Assembly: GCA_900754955.1 (NCBI GenBank) | Contig: CAAEEV010000143.1 | Span: 1-20,566 of the forward strand | Length of the DNA: 20,566 nt | Reading direction: 5' to 3' | Source: Eggerthellaceae bacterium | GTDB lineage: Bacteria > Actinomycetota > Coriobacteriia > Coriobacteriales > Eggerthellaceae | Shown here: positions 13,577-20,540 of the stretch, in pieces | Layout of the letters: every line of letters begins with the position of its first letter | Position numbering within the stretch: the stretch's first letter is position 1 | Notes under the pieces: generated by a model | The model's input: the letters and a program-made list of their open reading frames with translations, nothing else | Told to the model about the DNA's origin: nothing | Database searches by the model: none | Program-made: the position numbers and the translations under genes

Positions 13577-13582
13577 TAGAAT
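13577..13582 (+). promoter_or_regulatory. -10 box of the lipoprotein gene
   Basis: TAGAAT, 38 bases before the ATG at 13621; no convincing -35. Confidence 0.4.
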
Positions 13583-13620
13583 GCGCGGAACAAGCCCATC
13601 GAACGAAAGGCGGCTCCCCG

Positions 13621-14103
13621 ATGCGATTTCTACCGATTCTTGCGGCAGCGATCTCCCTCTTCGCCGCAGCCTGCCTCTTCGGATGCAGCCCCCAACCCGC
13701 CGACTGCGATACGCAGAGTGGCCCCGAAGCAGCTGCCGACACAACGGTGCTCGAGGAGACGATCTCACCGAACGAACAGTACGCGGATTCCGAAGCCGAC
13801 ATCGTTCACTACACCGTGAGGGTGACGCAGACGACCCCTGGCACGGCAACAGTTTCCACCGAATCGAACTCGGGCTTCTTCGAGCCGGTGAGCTATGACG
13901 TCGAATGCGGCGGCGAGCTGTCGGCGAGCGACGTCTCGGTAACGTGGACCACCCTCATGGGCAATCCCGAACCCAGCGAGGACGATCAGCTCGCCATCGC
14001 CGTCGTTTCCGTGCGCACAGCCGACGGCGGAACCGACGAGCGCAAAATCAGCTTCGTCACCGGCGCGATCGAGATGGCCGCCGAAGCAATCCCTGCCGCA
14101 TAG
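13621..14103 (+). CDS. predicted lipoprotein of unknown function
   Basis: 160-aa exported protein. MRFLPILAAAISLFAAACLF is a typical signal sequence ending in the lipobox LFGC, with Cys22 as the lipidation site. The mature part is acidic and rich in Thr, Ser and Glu with no cysteine pattern for metal binding: a linker of about 30 residues, then an apparent beta-rich domain (IVHYTVRVTQTTPGTATV, YDVECGGELSASDVSV, LAIAVVSVRTADG). After processing it would be anchored on the outer face of the cytoplasmic membrane. AAAGG lies about 12 bases before the ATG, slightly far. A -10 box is present upstream, and two REP-like repeats follow the stop, so it seems monocistronic. No family is recognised. Confidence 0.75.
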   Translation: MRFLPILAAAISLFAAACLFGCSPQPADCDTQSGPEAAADTTVLEETISPNEQYADSEADIVHYTVRVTQTTPGTATVSTESNSGFFEPVSYDVECGGELSASDVSVTWTTLMGNPEPSEDDQLAIAVVSVRTADGGTDERKISFVTGAIEMAAEAIPAA

Positions 14104-14115
14104 CCAGCGGAAAAC

Positions 14116-14144
14116 GATGTCAAACGACCCGCCCCTTTGACATC
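14116..14144. repeat. REP-like palindromic repeat, copy 5
   Basis: GATGTCAAACG, centre ACCCGCC, CCTTTGACATC; one mismatch. Pairing can extend outward through ACG/CGT toward GCGGA/TCCGC, so it may serve as the transcript-end hairpin of the lipoprotein gene. Confidence 0.75.
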
Positions 14145-14160
14145 GTCTCCGCGCTAAACG

Positions 14161-14189
14161 GATGACAAACGGCCAGGTCGTTTGCCATC
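14161..14189. repeat. REP-like palindromic repeat, copy 6
   Basis: GATGACAAACG, centre GCCAGGT, CGTTTGCCATC; one mismatch. It starts exactly 45 bp after copy 5, as copy 2 does after copy 1. Both copies lie between convergent genes. Confidence 0.75.
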
Positions 14190-14207
14190 CACCTGTCGCC
14201 CACCGCG

Positions 14208-15035
14208 CTACACGCACGCGCAAATCGCATCGCGGAGGAACTGGGTCGCACCCGGGGCGACCTCCTCGTAGTAGGCGTGGAAACGCTCGTCGGCCAGGTA
14301 ACCGTCGGCGAGGCCCTTGTGCGCCTCGGGCGAATACATCCCGTCGGGCCAGTACATCTGCAGCCACTGCGCATGCATCGCCGCCAGCTTGCGCGCCTCG
14401 GGGCCCGCCGCGTCTCCCGCCTCCATCGCGCGGCGCAGCTGCTCTTTGATGGCCAGCTCCAGCTCATCGGCTTGCAGGTGGGCCGCCTCGCCCATCGCCA
14501 CGTATTTCTTGTTCGCGGCGTCCGCGACCTCGTCGCCGTAGGACGCGCGCACCTCCGCGCCGTAGCGCCGCTCGTTCTCGTCCACCTCGCGCCAGCGCTT
14601 CAGGTGCGGCAGCAGCGTTGCCATGAGCGAGACGGCCTCCTCGCGCGAGATGCCGAGCGCATCAGCCTCCATCTGCGCCGTGGCCTCGATGAACTCGTCC
14701 ATCGTCACACCTTGGGCGGTGAAGTCACCGTGGTCGTAGCAGTACTTGCAGAAATCGGCGCTCGCGGAACCGTCGGCCTCGGTGCCATGCAGCGCCTCAT
14801 CGGGAATGGGCATGCTGCAGCACTGGCAGTAGTAGCTCATGGGCATATCGAAGAAGCGCTCGAGCGGCACGCCGAAGGTGACGCAGATGAGCTTCACCAT
14901 GTCGATGCCGGGCGCGGTCTCGCCGTTCTCCCAGCGGGAAACCGCCTGGCGGGTGACGTAGAGCCGGCGCGCCATCTCCTCCTGCGTGATGCCCGCCTCC
15001 TTGCGGATGGCGGCGATGGTGTCTTTCATGGTCAT
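14208..15035 (-). CDS. XRE-zinc ribbon-TipAS regulator (thiopeptide-type drug sensor)
   Basis: 275-aa three-part protein. Residues 4-62 are a Cro/C1-type helix-turn-helix (ITQEEMARRLYVTRQAVSRW). Residues 69-105 form a probable zinc ribbon with cysteines at 70, 72, 73, 96 and 99 (CQCC ... FCKYC). From about residue 150 to the end is a TipAS-like all-helical antibiotic-recognition domain (YGDEVADAANKKYVAMGEAA, then GLADGYLADERFHAYYEEVA and PGATQFLRDAI). In TipA the TipAS domain binds thiopeptides and is joined to a MerR domain; here an XRE domain takes that place. The ATG at 15035 has GGAGGAAA at good spacing. It is divergent from trmB, 373 bp away, and convergent with the lipoprotein gene. Autoregulation or control of a nearby exporter is inferred. 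Confidence 0.85.
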   Translation of the reverse strand: MTMKDTIAAIRKEAGITQEEMARRLYVTRQAVSRWENGETAPGIDMVKLICVTFGVPLERFFDMPMSYYCQCCSMPIPDEALHGTEADGSASADFCKYCYDHGDFTAQGVTMDEFIEATAQMEADALGISREEAVSLMATLLPHLKRWREVDENERRYGAEVRASYGDEVADAANKKYVAMGEAAHLQADELELAIKEQLRRAMEAGDAAGPEARKLAAMHAQWLQMYWPDGMYSPEAHKGLADGYLADERFHAYYEEVAPGATQFLRDAICACV

Positions 15036-15089
15036 GGGGTTTCCTCCGTTCAGGCGGTTGATTATCGAGCGAACAGCCTCGTGCTGAAT

Positions 15090-15118
15090 GATGGCACATG
15101 ACCTGTCCGTCTGCCGTC
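15090..15118. repeat. REP-like palindromic repeat, copy 7 (degenerate)
   Basis: GATGGCACATG, centre ACCTGTC, CGTCTGCCGTC; arms have decayed but centre and flanks match the family. A partial right end TTCGCCATCGC follows at 15120-15130. Confidence 0.55.
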
Positions 15119-15219
15119 ATTCGCCATCGCGTCCATTGTCTTCGAATCCGCCGGCACCCCGCAAGAAACAGGCTGTTGCGCGCCGAACGCGTTTTCCGCA
15201 ATCGTCCAGCTTCGCTGAC

Positions 15220-15278
15220 GGTGGCAAATGGGTGGCGGCAAAGGCGGTGGTGGCAGCGGCGGCAACGGTGGCAAACGG
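15220..15278 (+). repeat. G-rich degenerate tandem repeat
   Basis: About 59 bp of GGTGGCAAA/GGCGGCAAC-like units in the gap between the TipAS gene and trmB, ending inside REP copy 8. It carries more than eight GG doublets or triplets on the plus strand, so a two-layer G-quadruplex is possible. No gene here. Confidence 0.55.
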
Positions 15279-15328
15279 ACAGGTCGCCCGTCATCCCGGC
15301 GGCGACAAGCGACCTGTCCGTTTGCCGC
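15267..15328. repeat. REP-like palindromic repeats, copies 8 and 9, in inverted orientation
   Basis: Copy 8 (15267-15295, GGTGGCAAACG, centre GACAGGT) and copy 9 (15300-15328, centre ACCTGTC, CGTTTGCCGCC) face each other. Together 15267-15287 and 15308-15328 pair over 21 bp with a single mismatch (G-U in one RNA strand) and a 20-nt loop. The hairpin lies just upstream of the trmB -10 box. Confidence 0.8.
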
Positions 15329-15355
15329 CACTGTCACCACCCGTCACCAACCCGG

Positions 15356-15361
15356 TATACT
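15356..15361 (+). promoter_or_regulatory. -10 box of the TrmB-like gene
   Basis: TATACT, 47 bases before the ATG at 15409. No good -35 hexamer is seen; CTGTCA lies 20 bp upstream. Confidence 0.4.
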
Positions 15362-15408
15362 TCGCCTTCGCTGAAACGTCATTCCAACCCGACCCTGAAG
15401 GAAGGCCC

Positions 15409-16380
15409 ATGCGCACGCCGCGATCACGCTTGCCAAAAGACTTTTCGCTCGAGGAGCGGCTCGCCGCATGCGCGCAAGCGGCGGAATCCGATCCCGAAGC
15501 ATGGCGCGGCAGATGGCGCACCTGGGCGCCTTCGACAGCGTCTGACGCCGCTGCACGCGACGGCGCCGCCACGTGCAGCGACACCGTGCACGGCAGCGCC
15601 GCCGCGCACGGCGACACCGCTCACGGCAACGCCGTCGCCCCCGCCCCCGCAGAAGCCGCGCCCGCGCGCCGCGCGCCCTACGAGCGCGTCATGCTCGACC
15701 TCGGCTGCGGCAAAGGCGAGTACACCGTAGCCTGCGCGCGCCTGCGCCCCGACACGCTCTTCATCGGCCTCGATGTCGAGGGCGTCTGCGTGATGCGCGG
15801 CGCCGAGCTCGCGCTCGCGGAAGGCGTGCCCAACGCCGTATTCATATGGGCCGATGACCCCGACCTCGCCACAATCTTCGCGCCGGGCGAGCTCGACGGC
15901 ATCCTCATGAACTTCCCCACGCCGTACCACAAGAAGAAGAAAGCGCACCTGCGGCTCACGTACCTCGACCGCCTCATGACCTACCGCACGATCCTCGCGC
16001 CCGGCGCCTCCGTGCGCCTGCGCACCGACAGCCTCCCCTTCCGCGACTTCTCGCTCACCCAGCTCGAGCTGGCGGGCTACGAGCTGAAGTGGAACTCCGA
16101 CGACGTGCGCGCGCTCTTCCCCGACGAGCCGACGAGCGCCTACGAGGCGAAGCTCACCGCGCAGGGCGCCGTCGTGTGCGGCTTCGAGGCCGTGCCGGGC
16201 CCCGCGCCCGAGCACGTCGAGCAGACCGCGCTGCTCAGCCTCGTGAGCTACCTGCCCGAGGACATCGAAAACCTCACGTATGTCCCCTACGGCATGCAGG
16301 GCTACGTCGCCAACACGATCGGCTGCCAGGCCAACCGCCGCGCCAAGGGCCTGCCTGCGTGGAAACCGCCGATCGTGTAG
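15409..16380 (+). CDS. trmB: TrmB-like tRNA (guanine-N7) methyltransferase, divergent
   Basis: SAM-dependent class I methyltransferase, 323 aa. Motif I is LDLGCGKGEYT (residues 96-106), followed by FIGLDVEG with the acidic ribose-binding residue. NFPTPYHKKKKAHLRLTYLD matches the TrmB block NFPDPWPK...HxxRRLT, and later RLRTDSLPF matches the family's KTD segment. TrmB makes m7G46 in tRNA. Differences from standard TrmB: the DPW triplet is TPY; residues 43-90 are a low-complexity Ala/His/Thr-rich insert; and about 80 extra residues at the C-terminus end in GLPAWKPPIV. Start ATG 15409 is set by GAAGGAAGG seven bases upstream; the frame extends further left only through repeat DNA. A related but distinct substrate is possible. 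Confidence 0.78.
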   Translation: MRTPRSRLPKDFSLEERLAACAQAAESDPEAWRGRWRTWAPSTASDAAARDGAATCSDTVHGSAAAHGDTAHGNAVAPAPAEAAPARRAPYERVMLDLGCGKGEYTVACARLRPDTLFIGLDVEGVCVMRGAELALAEGVPNAVFIWADDPDLATIFAPGELDGILMNFPTPYHKKKKAHLRLTYLDRLMTYRTILAPGASVRLRTDSLPFRDFSLTQLELAGYELKWNSDDVRALFPDEPTSAYEAKLTAQGAVVCGFEAVPGPAPEHVEQTALLSLVSYLPEDIENLTYVPYGMQGYVANTIGCQANRRAKGLPAWKPPIV

Positions 16381-16518
16381 ACCGCGCGCATACGCAGGCT
16401 TTCGGAGCAGTCGCGCATCCCCTATGATGGTGCCCGTCGTTTCACGAAGGGAGACCCTGCTCTCGCCGCCGCGCGCTCCACTGCGCAGTGCGACAGCAGC
16501 AGGTTAGAAAGGAACACC

Positions 16519-17049
16519 ATGTCCCAGGCACCTCGCGTGCGCCGCGGCGTCGCTTGGCGCGTCAAGGCGCTCTACGTGCGCGTGCTTCTGCGCCTTCTGC
16601 CGCTGCTCATCAGCATCTTCCGGCACGTCTCGCCGAAGATCTGCGCCGAGATCGACTATCTGCCGCCCGCCTACACCTTCCAGCTGCGCGTCGACGAGGC
16701 GGGGCTCGCGGGCACCTGCCGCCGCACGCCCGCCGGCGGCTTCAAGCGCGTGCCGCCTGCGCACATCGCGCGCGACGTGGAGGCGGGCAGCGGCCTGCCC
16801 TCGACCGACCCGCAGGCCGTCACCGTCGACTACGTGATCGCCTTCCGCTCGCTCGCCTACGCGTTCACCTGCTTCTCGGGCGGCTGCACTCTGAAGGACG
16901 GCCTCGCCGCGCGCGCCTTCTCCACGCGCGGCCCAAACGATACGGGCGTAGCACTCACCTACCTGTTCACCGCGCTGCTCAAGATGTTCTTCGGCTGGCG
17001 CGCGCCCTACCGCACCGCTCCCAAGCCCATCGCTCCTTCGAAAGGATAG
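16519..17049 (+). CDS. unknown protein, first gene of the dehydrogenase operon
   Basis: 176-aa basic protein. A hydrophobic, Arg/Leu-rich N-terminal helix (VRVLLRLLPLLISIFRHVSP, about 20-39) could be a membrane anchor. The C-terminal part alternates strands and helices (VDYVIAFRSLAYAFTCFSGG, then TLKDGLAARAFSTRGPNDTG, and a last hydrophobic helix). The pattern recalls SCP2-like lipid-binding folds (DYVIAFRS ... GG ... TLKDGLA), but this is a weak impression. The ATG at 16519 has AGAAAGGA six bases upstream, and the stop is 4 bp before the alcohol dehydrogenase start, so the two are co-transcribed. If it binds a lipid, supplying long-chain alcohols or aldehydes to the neighbouring enzymes would make sense, but that is speculation. 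Confidence 0.7.
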   Translation: MSQAPRVRRGVAWRVKALYVRVLLRLLPLLISIFRHVSPKICAEIDYLPPAYTFQLRVDEAGLAGTCRRTPAGGFKRVPPAHIARDVEAGSGLPSTDPQAVTVDYVIAFRSLAYAFTCFSGGCTLKDGLAARAFSTRGPNDTGVALTYLFTALLKMFFGWRAPYRTAPKPIAPSKG

Positions 17050-17053
17050 CCCC

Positions 17054-18237
17054 ATGAACGGCTTCGAATTCCACTGCCCCACCAAGATCGTGTGCGGCCG
17101 TCATGCGCTCGGCAAGCTGCCCGACGAGCTTGAGGCGCGCGGCGTGACGCACCCGTTCGTCATGACCGACGCCGGTCTCGTGAAACTCGGCGTGGCCGCG
17201 AAGCTCACCGACGTGCTCGACGCCGCCGGCGTGTCGTACGACGTGTTCGACCAGGTGCCGCCCGACTCTTCGATGGACGTGGTGAACGAAGTGGCGCGCC
17301 TGTACCAGCAGCGCGGCTGCGACGGGTTCGTCGCCATCGGCGGCGGTTCGGTGATCGACACCACCAAGGGCGCCGCCGCGTCGCTGTCGTGCGCAGGCGT
17401 CGACTTCGCCACGCTGCAAGGATCGGAGATCCTGCGCGCCGACCTTCCGCCGTTCATCGCCGTGCCCACCACCGCTGGAACAGGCAGCGAGGTAACCCTC
17501 GTGGCCGTGGTGGCCGACACGCAGAAGCATGCGAAGCTGTCGTTCACCTCGTACAAGCTCGTGCCGCATGTCGCCATCCTCGATCCCGCGCTCACCGCAT
17601 CGCTGCCGCCGAAGCTCACCACCACCACGGGCATGGACGCGCTCACCCACGCCATCGAAGCGTATACGTCCATCCAGAAGAACCCCGTCTCCGACGCGTT
17701 CGCCGTGAAGGCGATCGAGCTCATCGCAGCCAATCTTCCTGTCGCCTGCCGCGAAGGCAGCGACGTGGAGGCGCGCACGAACCTCGCGCTCGCCTCGCTC
17801 ATGGCGGGTGCGGCGTTCAGCAACGCGATGGTGGGCGTCGTGCACGCCATCGGGCACTCGCTCGGCGGCCTCTGCCGCATTCCCCACGGCCAGGCCATGA
17901 TGATGCTGCTCCCCCACTGCGTGCGGTGGAATCTCGACCACGGCGTCCACGTCGACGCCTACTCCGACCTGCTGCGCCACCTTGCACCCGCACGTTCGAT
18001 CGAGCTTGCAAGCGCCCCGCCGCCGAGCGCGCAGAAGCGTTCTCCGCGCACCTGTTCTCGCTCAACGACCTCTACCACGAGCGCTACGGCGTGCCGCTCG
18101 CCCTGCACGAGCTCGGCGTCGAGCGCGAGCAGCTTGACGCCGTCGCAAAACAGGCCCGTTACGACGGCGCCGCGCTGTACAATGCCGTGGAGGTGACCGT
18201 GGACGACGCGCGCGCGATCCTGGAGCGCGTCTACTAG
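17054..18237 (+). pseudogene. iron-containing alcohol dehydrogenase, interrupted by one frameshift
   Basis: Group III NAD(P)-dependent alcohol dehydrogenase. The first frame gives GGGSVIDTTKG (residues 96-106), PTTAGTGSEVT (138-148) and the metal ligands D195 and H199 (GMDALTHAIEAY), H264 and H278 (VVHAIGHSLGG, RIPHG), as in FucO. Near 17993-17997 the reading must move back one base. Frame 1 then turns to Ser/Thr-rich nonsense up to 18196, while the other frame continues RACKRPAAERAEAFSAHLFS and ends ARILERVY-like (DDARAILERVY) at 18237. Adding one base restores a 394-aa protein of normal family length. The shift is not in a homopolymer run. The downstream part is still well preserved, so it is either a recent mutation or a sequencing error. 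The ribosome site GAAAGGA is good. Confidence 0.85.
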
Positions 18238-18326
18238 ACGCCACGCCCCGCGCACGTCCCGCGTGCACCGCTGCGGCGGACGGCTGCACGCCCTCTCGCC
18301 CACGCACCGCAAGCAAAGGAACGGAC

Positions 18327-19739
18327 ATGAACGACACCCCCGTCTACAACGGCGTCTCCGACGTGGAGGCCGCTGTCCAGAAGATGCGCGCCTTCTTCGA
18401 CACGGGCGCCACCCTTGACGTCGGCTACCGCAAGCAGGCGCTCAAGCGGCTGAAGGCACACCTCAAAAACAACGAAGAGCGCATCCTCGACGCGCTGCGG
18501 CAGGACCTCGGCAAGGCGCCTTTCGAGGGCTACGCCACCGAGCTCGGCATCGTCTACGACGAGATTAACCTGTGTCTCGCGCACCTCGGCCGCTGGGCGC
18601 GCCCGAAGCGTGTCGCCTCGCCGCTCGCCCACTTCCACTCCACGTCGAAGGTGCATCCGAGCCCGCTCGGCGTCGTGCTCGTGCTCTCGCCGTGGAACTA
18701 CCCCCTGCAGCTCGCGCTCGTGCCGATCGTCGACGCCATCGCCGCCGGCAACTGCGTGGGGCTCAAGCCCTCGCGCACCTCGCGCGCCACCTCGGCGCTG
18801 CTCATCGAGATCCTCGAAGCGGTGTTCCCGCCCGAATACGTGTGCGGGTTCCCCGGATCGGGCGCGATGAACGACTGGCTGCTCGAGGTGCGTTGGGATC
18901 AGATCTTCTTCACGGGCAGCCCGAACGTCGGCCACACCATCATGGCAGCTGCCGCGAAGCACCTCACGCCCGTGGTGCTCGAACTCGGCGGCAAGAGCCC
19001 CTGCATCGTGGACGAAAGCGCTAACATCACGCGCGCGGCGCAGCGCATCGCCTGGGGCAAGGGCATCAACTGCGGACAAACCTGCGTGGCGCCCGATTAC
19101 TTCCTCGTGCACGAGAGCGTGGTTGATGAGCTCGTGAAGAAGCTCGACGCATGCTTCCGCCACTACTACGGCGACGACATCCTCGCCTGCGACTGGTGGC
19201 CGCGCATGATCACGCGGCGCCACTTCGACCGCGTGATGGGACTCATCGAGAACCGCAACCCCGCCGCGCGCGTGGCGTTCGGCGGCCATGGCGACCCCGA
19301 GACGCTGCGCATCGAACCCACCTGCATCACAGGCGTGACGCTCGACGACCCCGTCATGGGCGAGGAGATCTTCGGGCCTGTGCTGCCCGTCATCACCTAC
19401 CGCACGCTCGATGAGGCGATCGCCCTCGTGCGTCGCTTCGAAAAGCCGCTCGCCTGCTACATCTTCAGCGAGGACAAGCAGGTACAGCACCGTGTGATCA
19501 CCGAGCTGCAGTTCGGCGGCGCCACGATCAACGACGTGGTCATCCACCTGGCGAACAACCACATGGGCTTCGGCGGCGTGGGCAACTCGGGCATGGGCGC
19601 CTACCACGGCAAGGCGGGCTTCGACTGCTTCACGCATTACAAATCCACGTTGCGCAAGGGCACCTGGCTCGAGCTGCCCGTGCGCGTGCCGCCGTTCAGC
19701 GATCTGAAAATGAAAATCGTCAAGTTGATGATGGGATAG
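18327..19739 (+). CDS. NAD(P)-dependent aldehyde dehydrogenase (class 3 / fatty-aldehyde type)
   Basis: 470-aa enzyme oxidising aldehydes to acids. PWNYPLQLALVP (from residue 122) includes the oxyanion Asn124. FFTGSPNVG (194-202) is the cofactor-binding turn. VLELGGKSP (217-225) carries the general base Glu219, and GQTCVAPDY (250-258) the catalytic Cys253. The EEIFGPVLPVITY segment follows. The overall length of about 470 and the C-terminal extension KGTWLELPVRVPPFSDLKMK with a final hydrophobic tail fit class 3/coniferyl- or fatty-aldehyde dehydrogenases, which may associate with the membrane. The ATG at 18327 has AAAGGA upstream. It lies 89 bp after the alcohol dehydrogenase and 11 bp before the GNAT gene, so alcohol to aldehyde to acid steps are likely coupled. 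Confidence 0.93.
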   Translation: MNDTPVYNGVSDVEAAVQKMRAFFDTGATLDVGYRKQALKRLKAHLKNNEERILDALRQDLGKAPFEGYATELGIVYDEINLCLAHLGRWARPKRVASPLAHFHSTSKVHPSPLGVVLVLSPWNYPLQLALVPIVDAIAAGNCVGLKPSRTSRATSALLIEILEAVFPPEYVCGFPGSGAMNDWLLEVRWDQIFFTGSPNVGHTIMAAAAKHLTPVVLELGGKSPCIVDESANITRAAQRIAWGKGINCGQTCVAPDYFLVHESVVDELVKKLDACFRHYYGDDILACDWWPRMITRRHFDRVMGLIENRNPAARVAFGGHGDPETLRIEPTCITGVTLDDPVMGEEIFGPVLPVITYRTLDEAIALVRRFEKPLACYIFSEDKQVQHRVITELQFGGATINDVVIHLANNHMGFGGVGNSGMGAYHGKAGFDCFTHYKSTLRKGTWLELPVRVPPFSDLKMKIVKLMMG

Positions 19740-19750
19740 AAAGGAACCTC

Positions 19751-20416
19751 ATGAACCTCCCCGGCCTCATCACCATCCGCCCCGACCAGCACGACCTGCT
19801 CGCCAAGGCGGCGCAGATCATCGGCGACAGCTTCATCGAAGAGCCGTGGTCGGCCGTCTGGGTGTCGGCACTCGACAAGTTCGGCGCCGACACCGCGCGC
19901 AAGCAGGAGATCCTGCGCGCCAGCCTCCTCGACGAGCTGACCGCGCATGCCCGCTATCAGGGCGCTTACCTGCTCGAAGACGAAACCGCCGCATTCGGCG
20001 GCTACCTCTACAGCGAGCTTGAGGGCCGCACGCACACCGATCTCGACGCCGACGCACCCGGCTTCCTCGACGCGATTCTCACGCCCGACGAGCGCAAGGC
20101 GCTCACGGAGCAGGCGGCCGCCATGGAGCGCATCTCCCAGTTCGACTGGACGCGCGTGCGCGAGAACGAAGGCGACCACATCTACCTGTACTCCTGGGCG
20201 GTCGACAAGAACGCGCGCGGCAAGGGATCGCTGCGCCGCATGGTCGAGCCGATTTTCGCCTACGCCGACGACCACAACCTCAACTGCTACCTCGAGTGCT
20301 ACTCCGACCACCTGCAGAGCATGTACGAGCACTTCGGGTTCGAGATCGTCGACGTGCTGAGCGACCCCGCGTTCGACATCACCGAACGTCGCATGGTGCG
20401 CCGCCCGAACGCATAA
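19751..20416 (+). CDS. GNAT-like acetyltransferase
   Basis: 221-aa protein with a GNAT-type C-terminal half. YLYSWAVDKNARGKGSLRRM (residues 146-163 region) contains the acetyl-CoA pyrophosphate loop R-G-K-G-S. The helix MVEPIFAYADDHNL follows, then CYLECYSDHLQSMYEHFGFE, the usual beta5-alpha4 motif ending in YEHFGFE. The N-terminal half is larger than usual, with an acidic helical insert (about 95-130), so substrate recognition is likely specialised. The start has AGAAAGGA upstream, and the gene follows the aldehyde dehydrogenase by 11 bp, so it is the last gene of the operon. Substrate unknown; acylation of a product of the neighbouring oxidoreductases or of a small molecule is inference. 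Confidence 0.8.
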   Translation: MNLPGLITIRPDQHDLLAKAAQIIGDSFIEEPWSAVWVSALDKFGADTARKQEILRASLLDELTAHARYQGAYLLEDETAAFGGYLYSELEGRTHTDLDADAPGFLDAILTPDERKALTEQAAAMERISQFDWTRVRENEGDHIYLYSWAVDKNARGKGSLRRMVEPIFAYADDHNLNCYLECYSDHLQSMYEHFGFEIVDVLSDPAFDITERRMVRRPNA

Positions 20417-20493
20417 GGCGCGGCGTCGGAAACGGCAAAACGAAAGCGACGAAGAACGGCGCGACACCGCTCTTCGTCATCGCCCCAACGCGG

Positions 20494-20525
20494 AAGGCGG
20501 CCGGCACCGCAGCGCCGACCGCCTT
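20494..20525 (+). terminator. hairpin after the dehydrogenase operon
   Basis: AAGGCGGCCGGC (20494-20505) pairs with GCCGACCGCCTT (20514-20525) with one mismatch and an 8-nt loop. No T-run follows directly; it may act with the next hairpin. Confidence 0.5.
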
Positions 20526-20540
20526 CGCAAAACGAAAGCG

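Noticed and set aside
11132..15328. Dispersed repeats considered as a CRISPR array
   Set aside because: Copies are palindromic, irregularly spaced over 4 kb, separated by genes, and no cas gene is present.
16435..16450. TTTCACG similarity to a parS half-site
   Set aside because: Only one half matches; no palindrome.
18234..19637. 467-codon minus-strand open frame
   Set aside because: Antisense shadow of the aldehyde dehydrogenase, whose catalytic Cys, Glu and Asn are all in frame on the plus strand.
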